A stretch of 64,000 bases of DNA from the NCBI GenBank assembly GCA_003640385.1, contig RCAB01000243.1:29982-93981 (forward strand), given 5' to 3'. The notes below the pieces were generated by a model. That model was given only the letters and a program-made list of their open reading frames with translations. It did not search any database and was not told the origin of the DNA. Positions within the stretch are counted from its first letter, which is position 1. Each line of letters begins with the position of its first letter. A program made the position numbers and the translations under genes. Origin of the DNA: Setaria digitata (taxonomy: Eukaryota > Nematoda > Chromadorea > Rhabditida > Setariidae). This document shows positions 26,048-38,687 of this stretch, piece after piece.

Positions 26048-28445
26048 TCATGATACTACTTTCAATAAGTCTTTATCATACAAATTCAGGATTGACTTCG
26101 CAATAACTTCATGAGTGTTCGGCATATATCCACCACTTAGTAACATTACAACTGGAATGTGCCTGTCACGGGCCATTTTAAAAACAATTTCGTCACGTTT
26201 TCGAATTCCCTAAAAAATAGTGCAGAAGAAGTTGAATCTTCGAGAAGAGAAATTTAGCGGCCTGAAAAATGCAAAGTCTCAAACAGAAATTAAAGAAACT
26301 TCAGAAGAGTTTAATTCCTAAACTATTTATTTAATACCACCTTGAGTTCTCGAACTGCTCTGAGCTAACACAACGAGAACTTTCAAATTGTGAGAAAAAA
26401 AACCCAGTACCTTCGAGGATATCGCTAACAACCCGAGTGGATCACCTCGAAGACAATCAGTACCCGCATTATAGACAATTATATCAGGTCGAAATTCCTG
26501 CAGGACATCTTCAAGATTACTTGAAAGTAAAGAGAGATATTCTGCATCTTGTATACCAACATGAAGATGAACTGGTCTTTTTATTGCACCTGAATAGCAA
26601 ACTGAAATCCTCAGAATAGCAACAGATTTCGATATAATTGCTAATTACGATAAATTTATAGGGCAAAGAACAGATAAGAAATATTTCCAATAAAGCCTTT
26701 ATTTTTTCTTTTATAGAAAAAAAGAAATTTTGTCTTTATTATTCCTCGATTCAAATATCATAATTAGTCAAATCTGAGATAAAGTCTTGATATCATATTC
26801 CATACCAAACAGCCTTCATCTTTTGTTATTTAAATTTGTAAATAAGAACTTCTTCCTACTTTTAAACTTGTATGCGACATAAAGAGAAAAATTTTACGTC
26901 TTGCTCTCAAATCATTCGGATAAATGCGATTATTGAACATATCCAGTATGAAAACTCGACTGTCACTGTTAAAATCATTTTCGTGGCCATTACCCTGAGA
27001 AAAAAGGCGTCCTATATTAACAAATAACTGAAAGCTCAAACAGAAGAATTCAATGTAAGTTAATAAAAATGTTGTCGGTAACAAAACGATGGGAAAAGGT
27101 AAAAGCTGCGAAAATTCCGTAAGAAAACATGTAAAATTACCTGGTGTGCATCTAAATCGACAATCATTGCCGTTGAAATTAGCTCATTGATGAATAAAAA
27201 TGTTAGTGCCAAAGTAATATCGGCATAGACACAAAAGCCACCACCTTTCGAACGGCTTGCATGATGGAAACCACCTCCGATGTTTATTGCCCAGCCGAAT
27301 GTTAATGCAAGCTTGGCTGCCAGTATTGTACCTCCTTCAAAGGATAAATATATCATACATTTGTCTATTTATACAACCTCGCGAAATACAGCATTAAAGC
27401 ATATTTAGTTTTTAGAGATATATACTTATGCATATAATAAAACCAATGATCTACTTCCACAAATCTGCATTGAGCAAAACTAATTCATGATATAAACGTG
27501 CAGTGAGCTAAGAAAAAAGAAAAAAAAACTACTAGAATTTTTATATTGTTGTGTGGCATCAAACTTATCGGTAACTTATCGGTTTGATATCGAAATGGTT
27601 TCAGGAGAACTTTATTGATAATACATGGAGGTAGGAATGCAACAGGTGTAACTTCAACCATCTTTGCGACATGACATGGACAACGTAACGATGAGAGGTA
27701 AACTGATGAATGAACAACCCGGAGATCATCCATGCTTGCTTCTAGTGGCTTTATTGTTTGCCGTTCTTCAAACATCCCTGATTCTGGAACAAGAAGGAAA
27801 CCATTATCTGATTATACAATACACCGAGAAGACATTTCCTGACAGCAACGAAAGAAATATCAACGTTTGATACAACCTCCACTTGATACTTGAATCCCAT
27901 TGCGATGAAAAGTGCAGAATTTTCATTTTTGCAACTTGAAACTAATCAAAAAAATGGAAATTGGGAATATTTATAAAAAAAAAAAATGGTAGAGCTTACG
28001 CAACAGCTTATCATAAACACGTCCCCATTTACGTGAATCAAATGGATGACATCGTTCAATTCCACAAAATGATATATTATAAATAGGATGATAAACGATG
28101 GGTAACTGATCGGGTTCAATTTCTTTGTACAATCTTGATGCTTTCACGGCAGCTAATTTCCTACTGAAAGGGAAGCAATTACTCGATCGATCGCTCCATC
28201 CAAATTTTAATTTGGGGAGAATAATTTGCATTCAAACGATAAAGAGCATGAGTTTTCTCAAGTAATAACCTTATTATATTAGATAATGATGACCTACTCA
28301 AAAGAGAGCTACTACTAATCATTTCATGCTGACCCAAAATGAGATTTGTTACTGCGAACCTCGATCACTAAACAAACCTGCTCGTTAATGGCCTTTCAAT
28401 GGAATCTCGATTATCAGTGAGATTTCTTTCGATCATATCAGTCAT
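26048..28445 (-). CDS. HDAC11: Class IV histone deacetylase (HDAC11-like)
   Basis: Zinc-dependent deacylase of the HDAC11 family, which removes acetyl and fatty-acyl groups from lysine. Seven exons, 28445-28378, 28163-28000, 27807-27565, 27334-27141, 26994-26898, 26589-26411 and 26209-26048, give 368 aa (human 347). Visible motifs are PIVYHPIYNISF near the N-terminus, the catalytic pair GGGFHHAS (H182, H183), zinc ligands D220 and H222 in DLDAHQGNGH, zinc ligand D300 in NAGTDCLRGD, and the transition-state tyrosine Y343 in SGGY. All active-site residues are present. The start is the first ATG (MTDM) after a TTTTCAG acceptor (first base 28540); the next in-frame ATG is at 28436. An ATG at 28231 could start a version without exon 1. 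The exon 3 donor lies in an 11-bp tandem duplication that appears to add about five residues. Its 5' end faces the DCAF5-like gene 1.5 kb away. Confidence 0.92.
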
Positions 28446-29042
28446 ATCAGTACATTACACATTCAATCGGATCTCAGATGGTATGCAAAGTTGGTACACA
28501 GATGATAGCGATGAAACGACCGATTTTTTGTCTTTCGTTTCTGAAAACAGATAACAAAATGTGAAAATTCACCAAATAATCTCTTACTCATCCTTCCCTT
28601 TTTATTAGAAATTACGAGTGGAAATGTCATAGGTCCTAACCCAGTACTCATTCTTGGGGTACCCGAGACTCACTCTCGACAAGAGAAAGTATTTTCCTAC
28701 AGTGAAAGTTACGAAATACTATTGCATGAGGCAGGAAGCAGAGAGAATCAAATAAATCTTTTTAGGGATCAGGAAAAATGCAGAGAAGCGAAGAGCGTAC
28801 AGAGGGTGAGATTGAAGAAATATCGCAAAAAAACCACACTCATAAAGTATAAGATTGAGAGATTTTTAGAAACAGTAAAATTTCTGCGATGTAAAACAAA
28901 TAGAATGTATGACAGAGAATGAGAATTAGGAGAGAGAAGTAGAAGGATAGCGTTGGTTTAGATGAGGTGCTGATTTGCAATAAGCAATAACTGGAAAAGA
29001 CTTGAATCGCGATGCTCGAGGTCAACTTGTTTAAGTAGTATT

Positions 29043-29165
29043 GAGGTTTGCGGTTGTCTCTGGGGTAGATGATACAGTTGGTGTTGAGGTTATCTCTCGG
29101 GAAGATGCTACTGCTAGTCTTGATTTTCCGAGTTATCTCTCAGGAAGATGATATAATGTTGGAGT
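29043..29165 (+). repeat. Degenerate tandem repeat, three units
   Basis: A 23-bp core reading roughly GTTATCTCTCGGGAAGATGATAC occurs at 29053, 29089 and 29132 with several substitutions and spacings of 36 and 43 bp. A weaker fourth match lies near 29236. It looks like an old, decaying minisatellite between two divergent promoters. Confidence 0.6.
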
Positions 29166-29448
29166 TTCCGGTTCGGGAAACTGATATGGTTAGTGAGTGG
29201 AGTTAGAATTTCAGAAGGAAGTGGAATTTTAAGGGATATATCTCTGGAAGAGCGCTAAATTTCCAACAGACATCCCAACACTGGTTATTTTACTTTCAGA
29301 ATATAAAGTAGAACATATTCCGGAAGTAGTTGTTATACTGGTTTTTCCGAATGATTCTCATCAAATGTCTTGTATTTCCCTCACTATGACCCCTTTTTCA
29401 GATATGGCCATGCGAGAGATAATTGATAACGATTAATGCACAGTTTTA

Positions 29449-29472
29449 TTAGGCTGAGGCTTAGGCTTAGGT
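29449..29472 (+). repeat. Interstitial telomere-like hexamers
   Basis: Four consecutive hexamers read TTAGGC, TGAGGC, TTAGGC and TTAGGT. TTAGGC is the telomere repeat unit of nematodes. The run is short and imperfect, so chance is possible. Confidence 0.5.
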
Positions 29473-29938
29473 CTGAGACAAGGTGAGAAGTGAACTCCCT
29501 GTAGTATATTTCTTTCATTATTCCCTCCTTTATCTTTTTTTTGAATCCTACTTTTTTCTTCTATTTGACACCTAAAGTATCAGCATACTCTGTTTGTCGA
29601 ACACTTTTTATTTCCTTTAATGCGGTCACCACTGAGGTCAGGGGTTATTCCTTGGATTTTGTTGTCGCAGTGCCATCTCTTTCGCTGTCTGCTCATACTG
29701 AATGCTGCTCTCTGAAATGACCAATAGTCATAATAAGTAACCTCACATTTAATGCCTGTTGTTACGCCATATAATTTTTATCCAGTTAATCGAGTCCATT
29801 ACTTATCCATTATTCAACGTAGTGATGCTACTTGGATATATATCTCTAGTAGTGATTAGCAAAATATTGCTTCAGTATCCTTTCAGAACATATCTGGAAA
29901 CTGCTAGAAGATAGAAGTTAAGTGGATTATTCCAAGGT

Positions 29939-32900
29939 ATGGTGGGTATGGGTGAGAAGCAGCATGCTATCGGAGGATATATTTATCGTAAAGAACTTGG
30001 CAAAAATGTCCATACCTCATGGGAATTTCCATTTTTGGATCTTCCCGACACGAATATCTATCAAAAGGATGTCAAGGGTCATTTTGGTTGTGTAAATGCT
30101 ATCGAAGCTTCAACAGATGAAAATTTTCTAGCCAGCGGTAAGTCAGCCACTTTTTTTCTCACTTAACAATTATTTACTTAAGACAAATGGGACTTAAAGG
30201 ATAAAAAATTGCAAAACTTTCCCTTCGATTTCCAGTATGTGATCATTAGGTATTTGTATTTTTAATCTGCTGTGACTTATTCCTATTGCTTTCAATGATA
30301 TTTCTTTGTGATGTTTTTCATCTTATATATTGTTGTATGGTATAACGTTTTCAATATATATCAGTTTTTTTATCGAGAAACATTTGTTGCTTGTTTGGTA
30401 AGAATCATAAATGTGGAACAGTGATGGACAGTTAAAGTTTACAAGCCTTGTTGAATTGTAGGTGGTGATGACCGACGAGTATTAATGTGGAAACTTAGCG
30501 ATGTGCAAGTGATGGGAAATCCGAAACCTGTTGCTATTATGAAACAAATGCATTATTCTAATATATTTTCTGTTGGATTTTCCAACAAGTTGGTTCCTGG
30601 GCTAACAGTTTAAATGATTTTTTAGTATCGAAGAAAAATTATAATTTTCTTTCAGTGTAAGAAAAATTTCCAGCGATTTTTATCACGAAAAAAATCATCA
30701 TCAAGAAAATTATAATTAATTAAAAAACGTAATCATTGATCGACGCATATATCTCAATTGTTAATTGGAGAAAGAGAAATGCAGTATAATATTTGCAAAT
30801 TGAATAATATTAAGTTAATAGTTCCCTTGTCTTTGTGGATTCTTTGATCTGATCTTTTGAAACTGTACATTTTCAAAATTTCAAGACTGTTTTACTTTTT
30901 ATGCTTCTGGTCCTGTGTATTTCATCGTACAATTTGGCCGTATTTTTGCGCTGGGCCGTTGTCTGAAAATTTGGTTTAGTATTTTTCAGATGCGAGAGAC
31001 TTTATTCGGCTGGGAATGATTCGTTTTTGTATGTCCACGATATTGCAACGACCAGCGTGTTGCATCGATTTAAAGCTGATGAGCCTATTTATAACGTTGC
31101 CATAAATGTAAGATTGCATAAATTTGACTGGGTTTTGATAAAAACATTTGCAGGGAAAAGTCCTGTGGTATCTTAGAGAAATGTCAGGGTTTTCCTCTCC
31201 ATTGCATTGTTCCTGATATTACTGGTGGAATACCGAACACAACGCAATATCTTTCACATGCATGGATATAGATTAAATAATCTTGACAAAAACTTTCAAG
31301 ATTGCATAGTGCTCCTATTTTTTATAGCCTAAGGATGATTCAGTAATAATGTCTGCCTCAGAAGATGGGAAAGTTCGTTTATATGATTTGCGAGGAGGTG
31401 AAGAAACGCTTGCTGTTGAAAGTTCAGGTATTCTTTATCATTTCATTAGGCACTTCATGTGACAAAAATTGAGTTTAAATGCTTTTCGTAAACAAATATT
31501 TCAGGAACGATGTATTGCGCTCAATTCAATCCTCGACAAGTACACATCATATCCGTGTGTAATGGACGTGATGGTTTATCTCTCCATGACATTCGTAAAC
31601 TTGATAGGTTGGGGATTTTATTGTTCGTTTCAATTAAAGTCGTTCTTTACTTTGTATTTTCTACACTTATTGAACGGAATATCCATACAAGAAGGTATGT
31701 AGAAATTATAGAAGGAAATGATACGACAAACTACCAAATATTGCTGATGAGTCATATATTTGGAAAAAAATAATTTATTATAAATTTTGCTGCGGTTTGT
31801 CAATTTTTCGTTAAATACGCTGTATTTTTTTACCAGCCAAGAATTGATTATGTCAATTTATTTACTTGGAATATGCATTTTGTCGACATTTTTTTTGACT
31901 ATCTAAAAATTTTAAATTTATTGACTTTTATTTTCAGTCCTTGTTTCCAGTTCGATCAGCTCACTAGAGCCCGCGTAAATCTAAACATTAGTTCTGTTAT
32001 GTATGGTCAGTGGAGTGATGATGGAGAAGCCATTTTTGCTACTCGTAGCCGTACATCACCAATACTGTACGATGTATGTATTGTGGAAGTATTATCATTA
32101 TTAAAGAAAAAAAAAAAAAACATTCTGCACCTAACCTATTCTGGTCATAAACGTAATTTCGATTCTGTTTATTAGCAGATATTTATTTGCTGTTTTTCCC
32201 ATCAGCTAAGTAAAATTAGAAAGGTTTTTTTAAATGAAATTTTTCATTTGGAAAATGTAATCATAAGAGGGACAGTTTCTACTTTTCTCAATGTACTTTA
32301 ATAGGACTTTTTTTCCAAACAAGTTTTTTTTACCTAATTTGTTGTTAAATATATTTAAGCTAAATGGTGGTGGCAGTGTGGAATTCAACGATCAGAATTA
32401 CCTTAATTCTTGTACAGTTAAATCATGTTCATTTATTAACCGTGATCTTGTAATGACTGGTTCTGACGATTGGAATATTTACATCTGGAAAGTGCCTAAC
32501 GATCGAGAAACTGTCGGTAAGATACCGACATTCTTGTAAAACTAGTAAATAAGCAAGCTGGGGAAATTGTATATTCGGTTTTGAAAGCTTTGGTTTTAGT
32601 TTATAGTGGAAGAATAATTGACACTGCTTCCTGTGCTTGAAATAATCTATGCATTTTGCTATTTTCTTCAGGACAAACCGTAGATAAAGCTTATCGGGTT
32701 TTGGAGGGTCATCGGTCGATTGTCAATCATGCTCGCTATAGTTCGCTGAACAGGCTTTTATTCTCATCTGGAGTAGAAAAAATTATCAAAGTAATTACTG
32801 GAATATTTTTATTCCAAATTACAATTTCAGTACTGTTATGAAATTTTTTCTATAGTGGATTTGGCATGAAAAAAGTCTCTGGATAGAAGCCTTTCAGCAT

Positions 32901-34401
32901 GAGAAATACTTTCTTGTAATGTGCTTGATAATTATATAGTTTCTTTTACCTGAGCGAATAGTTTTCATTTTCTTCAGTTATGGAGTGGATGGGATTTAAA
33001 TGGTTTTTACTTGGAGCCGAAAAGACGAAATATGATACCAAGCACGGATTATGCTGATCCAGGGAATGATGACAGTGTGGATGAAGATATCAATATGCTT
33101 GCATTTTTCGATCTCCTGACGACGGTTAGTTTAAAATCTCTTTTAAGTTACGGATATCTGAATCAGTCAAAAAAAAATTATTTCTCTGAAAAATTTTCCT
33201 TTCAAAATCTGGTATTTTCTGGGCCAAATATGACCAAGATAATAAATTTATTAACAAATGCAATTTAGTAATGCTTCTGTCCTATTGCATAGTTTTGAAG
33301 CTATTACTTTAAATCAGAAAATATTTCTTTCACTTCGCAGGTTATTGTCTTTTTTAGTGGGAAAAATTGCTGAAAAGTAATTTATCTGCCAACTTCCAGA
33401 GTGGAATTGAAGAAGAAGGTCCTGAAGATGATGGGTTTCACGATTTATCGGAAAATGATTCAGGCAATGATCGAATGATTTTGGCGGCGAGGCTGATACG
33501 AGATGCTGAAGTAAATTGCATGCGAATTTTGTCTGTCAGGCACTCATCGGAAACAAAGCTGAAGAAATGGTTATAGCATTGAGTAGCCGGGTAGTTTAAT
33601 AATAGACTAAAATTTTAAAAGAACTTTTTAACGATGAGCTGTGGGTTCTCATGACTTGATTACCAACTGTTTTCGACTCTCGCAAAACTAAAATCTTTTT
33701 TAAGAGTTTATGTTCAAAGTACAGTTTCAATAAAATTATTTAAAAATTGCAGGATTTGTTTCATTTTAGAATCGTGGTGATGAAGAGGATGGAAGTGATC
33801 AGGAGGAGGATGATGAAAATGATGGTGCTGGATTGCAACATGTAGAAGATAGGTTGATACTAGCTCGACTCAGGCGAAGAGCTGAAGTAAGATGGTTCCG
33901 TAATATGTTCAAATACTTCTTCGAAAAATTTTTTATTTAACTGGTATCATCTAGCTTCGTGAAAATGGAACCATGTGTTAGGAGTTTCCTTAAGAACATA
34001 AAAATGTTCTGGTTTTTGAGAATAATGCAGTTTGCTCGATGTTTGCATAATAGAAAACATAGAAAAGAATTTAAAATTGTTTGGCTCAGAACTAATTACT
34101 TTCTTAACCAGGTATTTTAATGAATTACAAGTGACAGGAAAGTAATGAAGTAATTTCCTAGTAGAATGTGGAGTAATGGTGATATATATGCAATAAATTT
34201 GGCTCTCTTGAGTTCTACAACCTTGCTTGATGTTAACTTACTAATTTATTCGATGTAATTCCCAATTCCCTTCAGTTTTAATTTCAGGGAGCTTTGGTGT
34301 ATGTTGTGTCATCTCCAGAAATGTCAGAACCGGAACTGTTACCAGAAGAAGGATCGTCCGAAAATGACAATTTCGAGCGAGTTACCAATGGCAAGTTTTG
34401 A
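29939..34401 (+). CDS. DCAF5: DCAF5-like WD40 protein (CUL4-DDB1 substrate receptor)
   Basis: WD40 protein matching human DCAF5 (WDR22), a substrate receptor of CUL4-DDB1 ubiquitin ligases. Twelve exons, 29939-30137, 30462-30588, 30990-31107, 31328-31427, 31505-31607, 31938-32073, 32360-32516, 32672-32790, 32978-33124, 33358-33510, 33770-33886 and 34288-34401, give 529 aa. Shared landmarks are KDVKGHFGCVNAIE, SGGDDRRVLMW, HYSNIF, GSDDWNIYIWKVP, LEGHRSIVNHARY, SSGVEKIIKLW and MLAFFD. Two DxR boxes (YDLR in exon 4, HDIR in exon 5) fit DDB1 contact. After the propeller comes an acidic, poorly conserved tail, shorter than the human one. The end is uncertain: the last exon runs to a TGA, but a GC-type donor just before it could splice onward. 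A phase-0 60-nt candidate exon at 32856-32915 was left out because KIIKLW is conserved without it. Confidence 0.9.
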
Positions 34402-37400
34402 ATCAGTTATTTGCATTTTTCTTTGCCTTTGGCAATTTTCTAACAAGTCAGAGTAACTTATATTTATATGGATTTTCAACATTAGTAGCCTTTTAGATGT
34501 TCGCATCATTCAGCGTGCAGGAGTACGTTTTACGTCTCCTATCTCCCATTCTTCCTCAAAATCTCTTGTAAACATCGTACAGCGATGCCGAAGTGTCATT
34601 TAAGTCCAATTAAAACAAACTTATCGATTAATTTAACCGTAAAGTTGCTAGAATAATTAGGAGAAGGAGTAATTAATGACTATGTATAAGTTTTAAAATA
34701 AAATTTTTTTTCAGCTGACACGTAATAGAATCAATGTTTCCTGAAACATATTGCCTCATTATAGGTCTTTTAGCTACTTTTTTTTTTCATATTAATGTTT
34801 TAAATTATATTTACAGTTATATATACTGTTTACTGTTTCAATGTTTAATTAGCCATTTTCTTTTTTTTTGTGCTGTAATCCTGAGAAAATATTGTGTCAA
34901 CAGAAGATTGGTTTTATATTATTCTTTATGAATTATTTTCTCTCTTGTTTTTCTTTTCCACAAAACAGTGCTCACGTAGGAAAGGAATTAGCGTGAAGTG
35001 TCAAGTTTAAAATTGAAAATGCTGGGACTGTCGAAGATTTAAGCAGCTTAACACAATTAAGAATTGGGATTTCTTGCCATCGCAATAAAACTAAAATGTA
35101 GGGTATAACGTTGATATCAATTGTTTTCAACAGTCTTTCGGAACCTGTTAATTAAAATTGTCCATTGTGCAACTTTTTTTTGGAGGTTAGATGATTATTT
35201 TTTAGTGTCTCCAAATACTGTTAGAGCTTTTAATATACGGAGCATTTGCCTTGAAATAACTTCTTTTGAAAAGTTCGTAACCATATTATTATTTCCAGCT
35301 ACATAATTTAGGAATTCCACAGAATAAAATTCCCTTCATACATACGCCATTTTTTTTTTTTAATGTTATTCACTCGTGTTTTAAAATTCTATTCCGAACT
35401 AACCATTTTAATATGTTTTCCTTTTAGTTTAGTTTTGTTTTGCTGACGGGTAAAAATCTCCATCTGATGATCCCTTGTATTTAACATTTGTCATTAGCTC
35501 ATTCTTTGTATGGTTCTTTTCTTTTTCGAATGATTTTGTGCATTTTATTTTAGCCTTTTGGACAACAGTTAAATGTATCTTCTTAAATCGCATTTTTATT
35601 GAGTCATTCTGAATTTTGTTATTTTATTCATGCTGTGAATATATTGTATAAATGTGAGAAAGCCAGCCACAGTTCGTACTTGTTACATAGATTGTAAAAT
35701 TAGTCTTGTGGAATAACGGCAAAGTTGGTAACAAGAGATCTGTGTGAGGAAATAACTGGTTTAGTGGATGGAAATATGCAGTTATCTGGAAATTAATTTT
35801 TACCTTCTGGACCTCTATAATGGTTGTTCACAGGAAATTATTTACCTCATTCGTTAACTATTTCATCACATATCGGCAAAAATAGTGTTTTCGGACAAAC
35901 TTCGCAAAATTTATGGGCATTTTTCTGTAGTAAGATTGCATATCAAGTTTTGTATCATCTAGCTTTTTTATACCCATTTTTGTTTGTCACTAAAATACTT
36001 CAGTAATTCCAATCTTGAGAAGGACGATTAACTGATATGCCTTTCTTTCTATCATTCTTTCCACAGAATTTTGCTGACTATGTGGTTTTGGTTTACCGAT
36101 TTATGTACTTGTTTGTCATCCATCCCGCTGTCTTTTCTAGAAGTACCTAACCTTAGCTAAGTACTCTTTGTATACGTTGAAGTGTTCGTTATTGAAGTGA
36201 AGCGGGCACTTTTTTGATTAAAAGAACTTTAGTTTCCAAATATTTTTGGTGTACTAGGTTAATAAGAGAAAATTTAATCCCTTCATTTCACCATCCTTAT
36301 AAAATGTTAGGTATTATTCCGTTTGTTTGTTGCATTGAGATGCTCGTTATGCTCTCTTCAAATCTTAGAAGTTATATTGAGCTTATAAAATTTACATTTC
36401 GTTTTAATTATCCGACAATAAATAATGGTTTAGGTAATGTTCCACTACATTGCAGCACTGAAACTACACGTGTTACTTGATGACATGGTTGTGACATAGC
36501 TTTGCATCTTTTTGGATTAGCGCTAGTCTTAAACTTGTGGGTCTTACAATCATTCAAAATTCTCCCGCTGTTGGAGTGACTGATTGTTTCATATATTTTT
36601 CAATTCTTTTTACTCTGCATGAATTTGTATTGTTTGATATGTAATAATTGGTACCTCTGCCACCATACCACAAAATCACATACCCGTTTTACTTCCAGTT
36701 TCAATGTTAAGCGAGGTTTCGATTCATTATGTTGCTAGGAGACGGGAATTCCACGAATTTCAATTCTTATGTTTGTAACTATGTAGTAATTAGATACTAC
36801 GCATATATAAATTTCTAGATATTCATTTTGATTGTTTCATATGTGCAAAAATAACCAAAAAGACGTGAAGGGAGTATGATTATATCGGATATTAAACAAA
36901 TTTTTCCAAGATTCATCAAAATGATATCTCAAACATGGGTAAAAAAATTGGAACAGGATGGATTGAAAATGTGCCGTTTTAAAATATGCGAAGTATTAAC
37001 CGTGAATATTATATGAAGTTATAAGTAATCCATTTGAGGGAACTATCAACAGATTTTTTTTTGGAGGAGAATTTTTTCCTTCACAAGATTAATATTCATA
37101 TATTGAAGAACGGAACGAACAAACGCCTTCAAAAACTAGCTATATGGTTTTAGACTTTTCAAAAAGCTTACGGATCACCAATACTCCCCTCAGATTTTTT
37201 TTAACAGGTCATCCATACTTAATTGTTAACCAGATGAAGTTCGTTTACAACTTTTTGGAATGGTCTGTTCAATGCGCAGTAGCAAAAATTAACATTTATT
37301 TCAGTGTTAGAATCTTTACCACTTAGTGGTTATCAGTCGAGAAGTATGAATAAATAGATGAAAAGCAAACGGTACGATTTTTTTCTGATCCCTGAAGTAG

Positions 37401-38687
37401 GTTTGAGGTAATGAAACCTAGAATTGATGAGAGAAAGTTGCCGGAATTAGATGAATAAGAGGTAACCGTCATCATAACACATCCATTTACTGGATCAATC
37501 CATATTTAATTTAGTCGTTTTCCAGGCACGCCTTTTTCGAAATAGTTCTTTTGAGAATAACATTTTCTATTTCCCACTTTTCCATACCAATTTTCTCACT
37601 TTATTTGAAACTATATCAGTAGAGGAAAAAGAGGAAGATTGAGAAAAAGAGGAGGTTTTGGCGGAAAAGTAGGCGCAGCTACGGTGGCATGACTAATTAG
37701 CCGTTGCTATAATTGAAATGCGTTTGGATCCGAGCTAAAGCTACTAACACACTGGGAGAAGAGAAGAAAATTGGTTTAATTTAATCAAATATATAATTTT
37801 ATTCCTAAAGTTTGTCAGTCCCCTCTTCGACATTCAATCCTATCAGTTCATCCAGCTCATCTTGCCTCTTCCCTCCATTCTCCCTTTCCCCTCCTCAGTA
37901 AATTTATTTTCCACTACCATTTAAGTTGATTATTAGTATAAAGACTAGATATCCTGTTACTACTCCAATTCCCATATTCCATCGCCATCCTTCACCTTTT
38001 AATTGAATTACTTTGCATTCAAACTAGTTATTCTCTTACTTTCATTTCATTATTTGAGTAATCACGCTTAGATCAGTAATTTGAAAGTATTTTGCGGTCT
38101 AAATTACAGTTCACATCACCACCAAATAGATTATATTACCATCGGGATAGTATTATTGCTGCTGTCATTATGCATATAAACACTACTTTTCCACAGATTG
38201 TTTCTAGAAAATTCAGTTAGTTAGTTTTGAGGCATAATTTCTGGAGTTAGTTTTAATCTAGCACTTTTCAGTGATTCTCCTTAACTTCACACTGGTACTT
38301 CACTTTCTGCAAGGGTTTTCCAGACACAAACTAATTGCGGCATTCGTTAACTTTCACTAGCATCATTAAACTGCGAAGGAGTTTAATGAAAAATGGAATA
38401 TATACTCAGTCGAGTTAATGATTACTTTCTTTCGAAAGATGCTGTTGATAAAACTTGAAGTTACGCGTCAAGCAAATGCCTGACGGCCTTCAATAAATAT
38501 TTCAATTTCCCAAGGATATTGCTGCTGTTTGCTTAATTCGAGTGGACTTGTTTGTTCTGCAAGAAATTCACATATTTGTGCCAAGTTTTGCTAGAAAAGG
38601 AAGTGCCATTCGCATTCGTGCTGTCGTACCAAATTAGATCGGGAATTCGCTTTCTAATTTACACTGTTTATTAAGTACTGAACAAAA
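34402..38687. other. Gene-poor interval between DCAF5-like and aminopeptidase genes
   Basis: These 4.3 kb include the DCAF5-like 3' flank and the aminopeptidase promoter region. Open frames here are at most 88 codons, lack recognisable motifs and have a leucine/phenylalanine-rich composition typical of translated AT-rich noncoding DNA. No repeats of note were seen. Confidence 0.6.

Larger units (their letters stand above)
28446..29938. other. Head-to-head upstream region of HDAC11 and DCAF5-like genes
   Basis: The two genes are divergent, so this 1.5-kb stretch should hold both promoters. I see a likely SL or UTR acceptor for HDAC11 (AG at 28541-28542 on the minus strand), and one for the DCAF5-like gene (AG at 29885-29886). 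Between them are degenerate repeats at 29043-29165 and a short telomere-like hexamer run at 29449-29472. No additional gene was recognised. Confidence 0.6.

Noticed and set aside
28463..28651. 62-codon minus-strand frame starting MSTGLGPM upstream of HDAC11
   Set aside because: Its possible donor is in the wrong phase for exon 2, and a TTTTCAG acceptor inside it suggests the real HDAC11 leader starts at about 28540.
36214..36480. 88-codon plus-strand frame in the gene-poor interval
   Set aside because: Hydrophobic, motif-free translation of AT-rich DNA with no splice context linking it to either neighbour.
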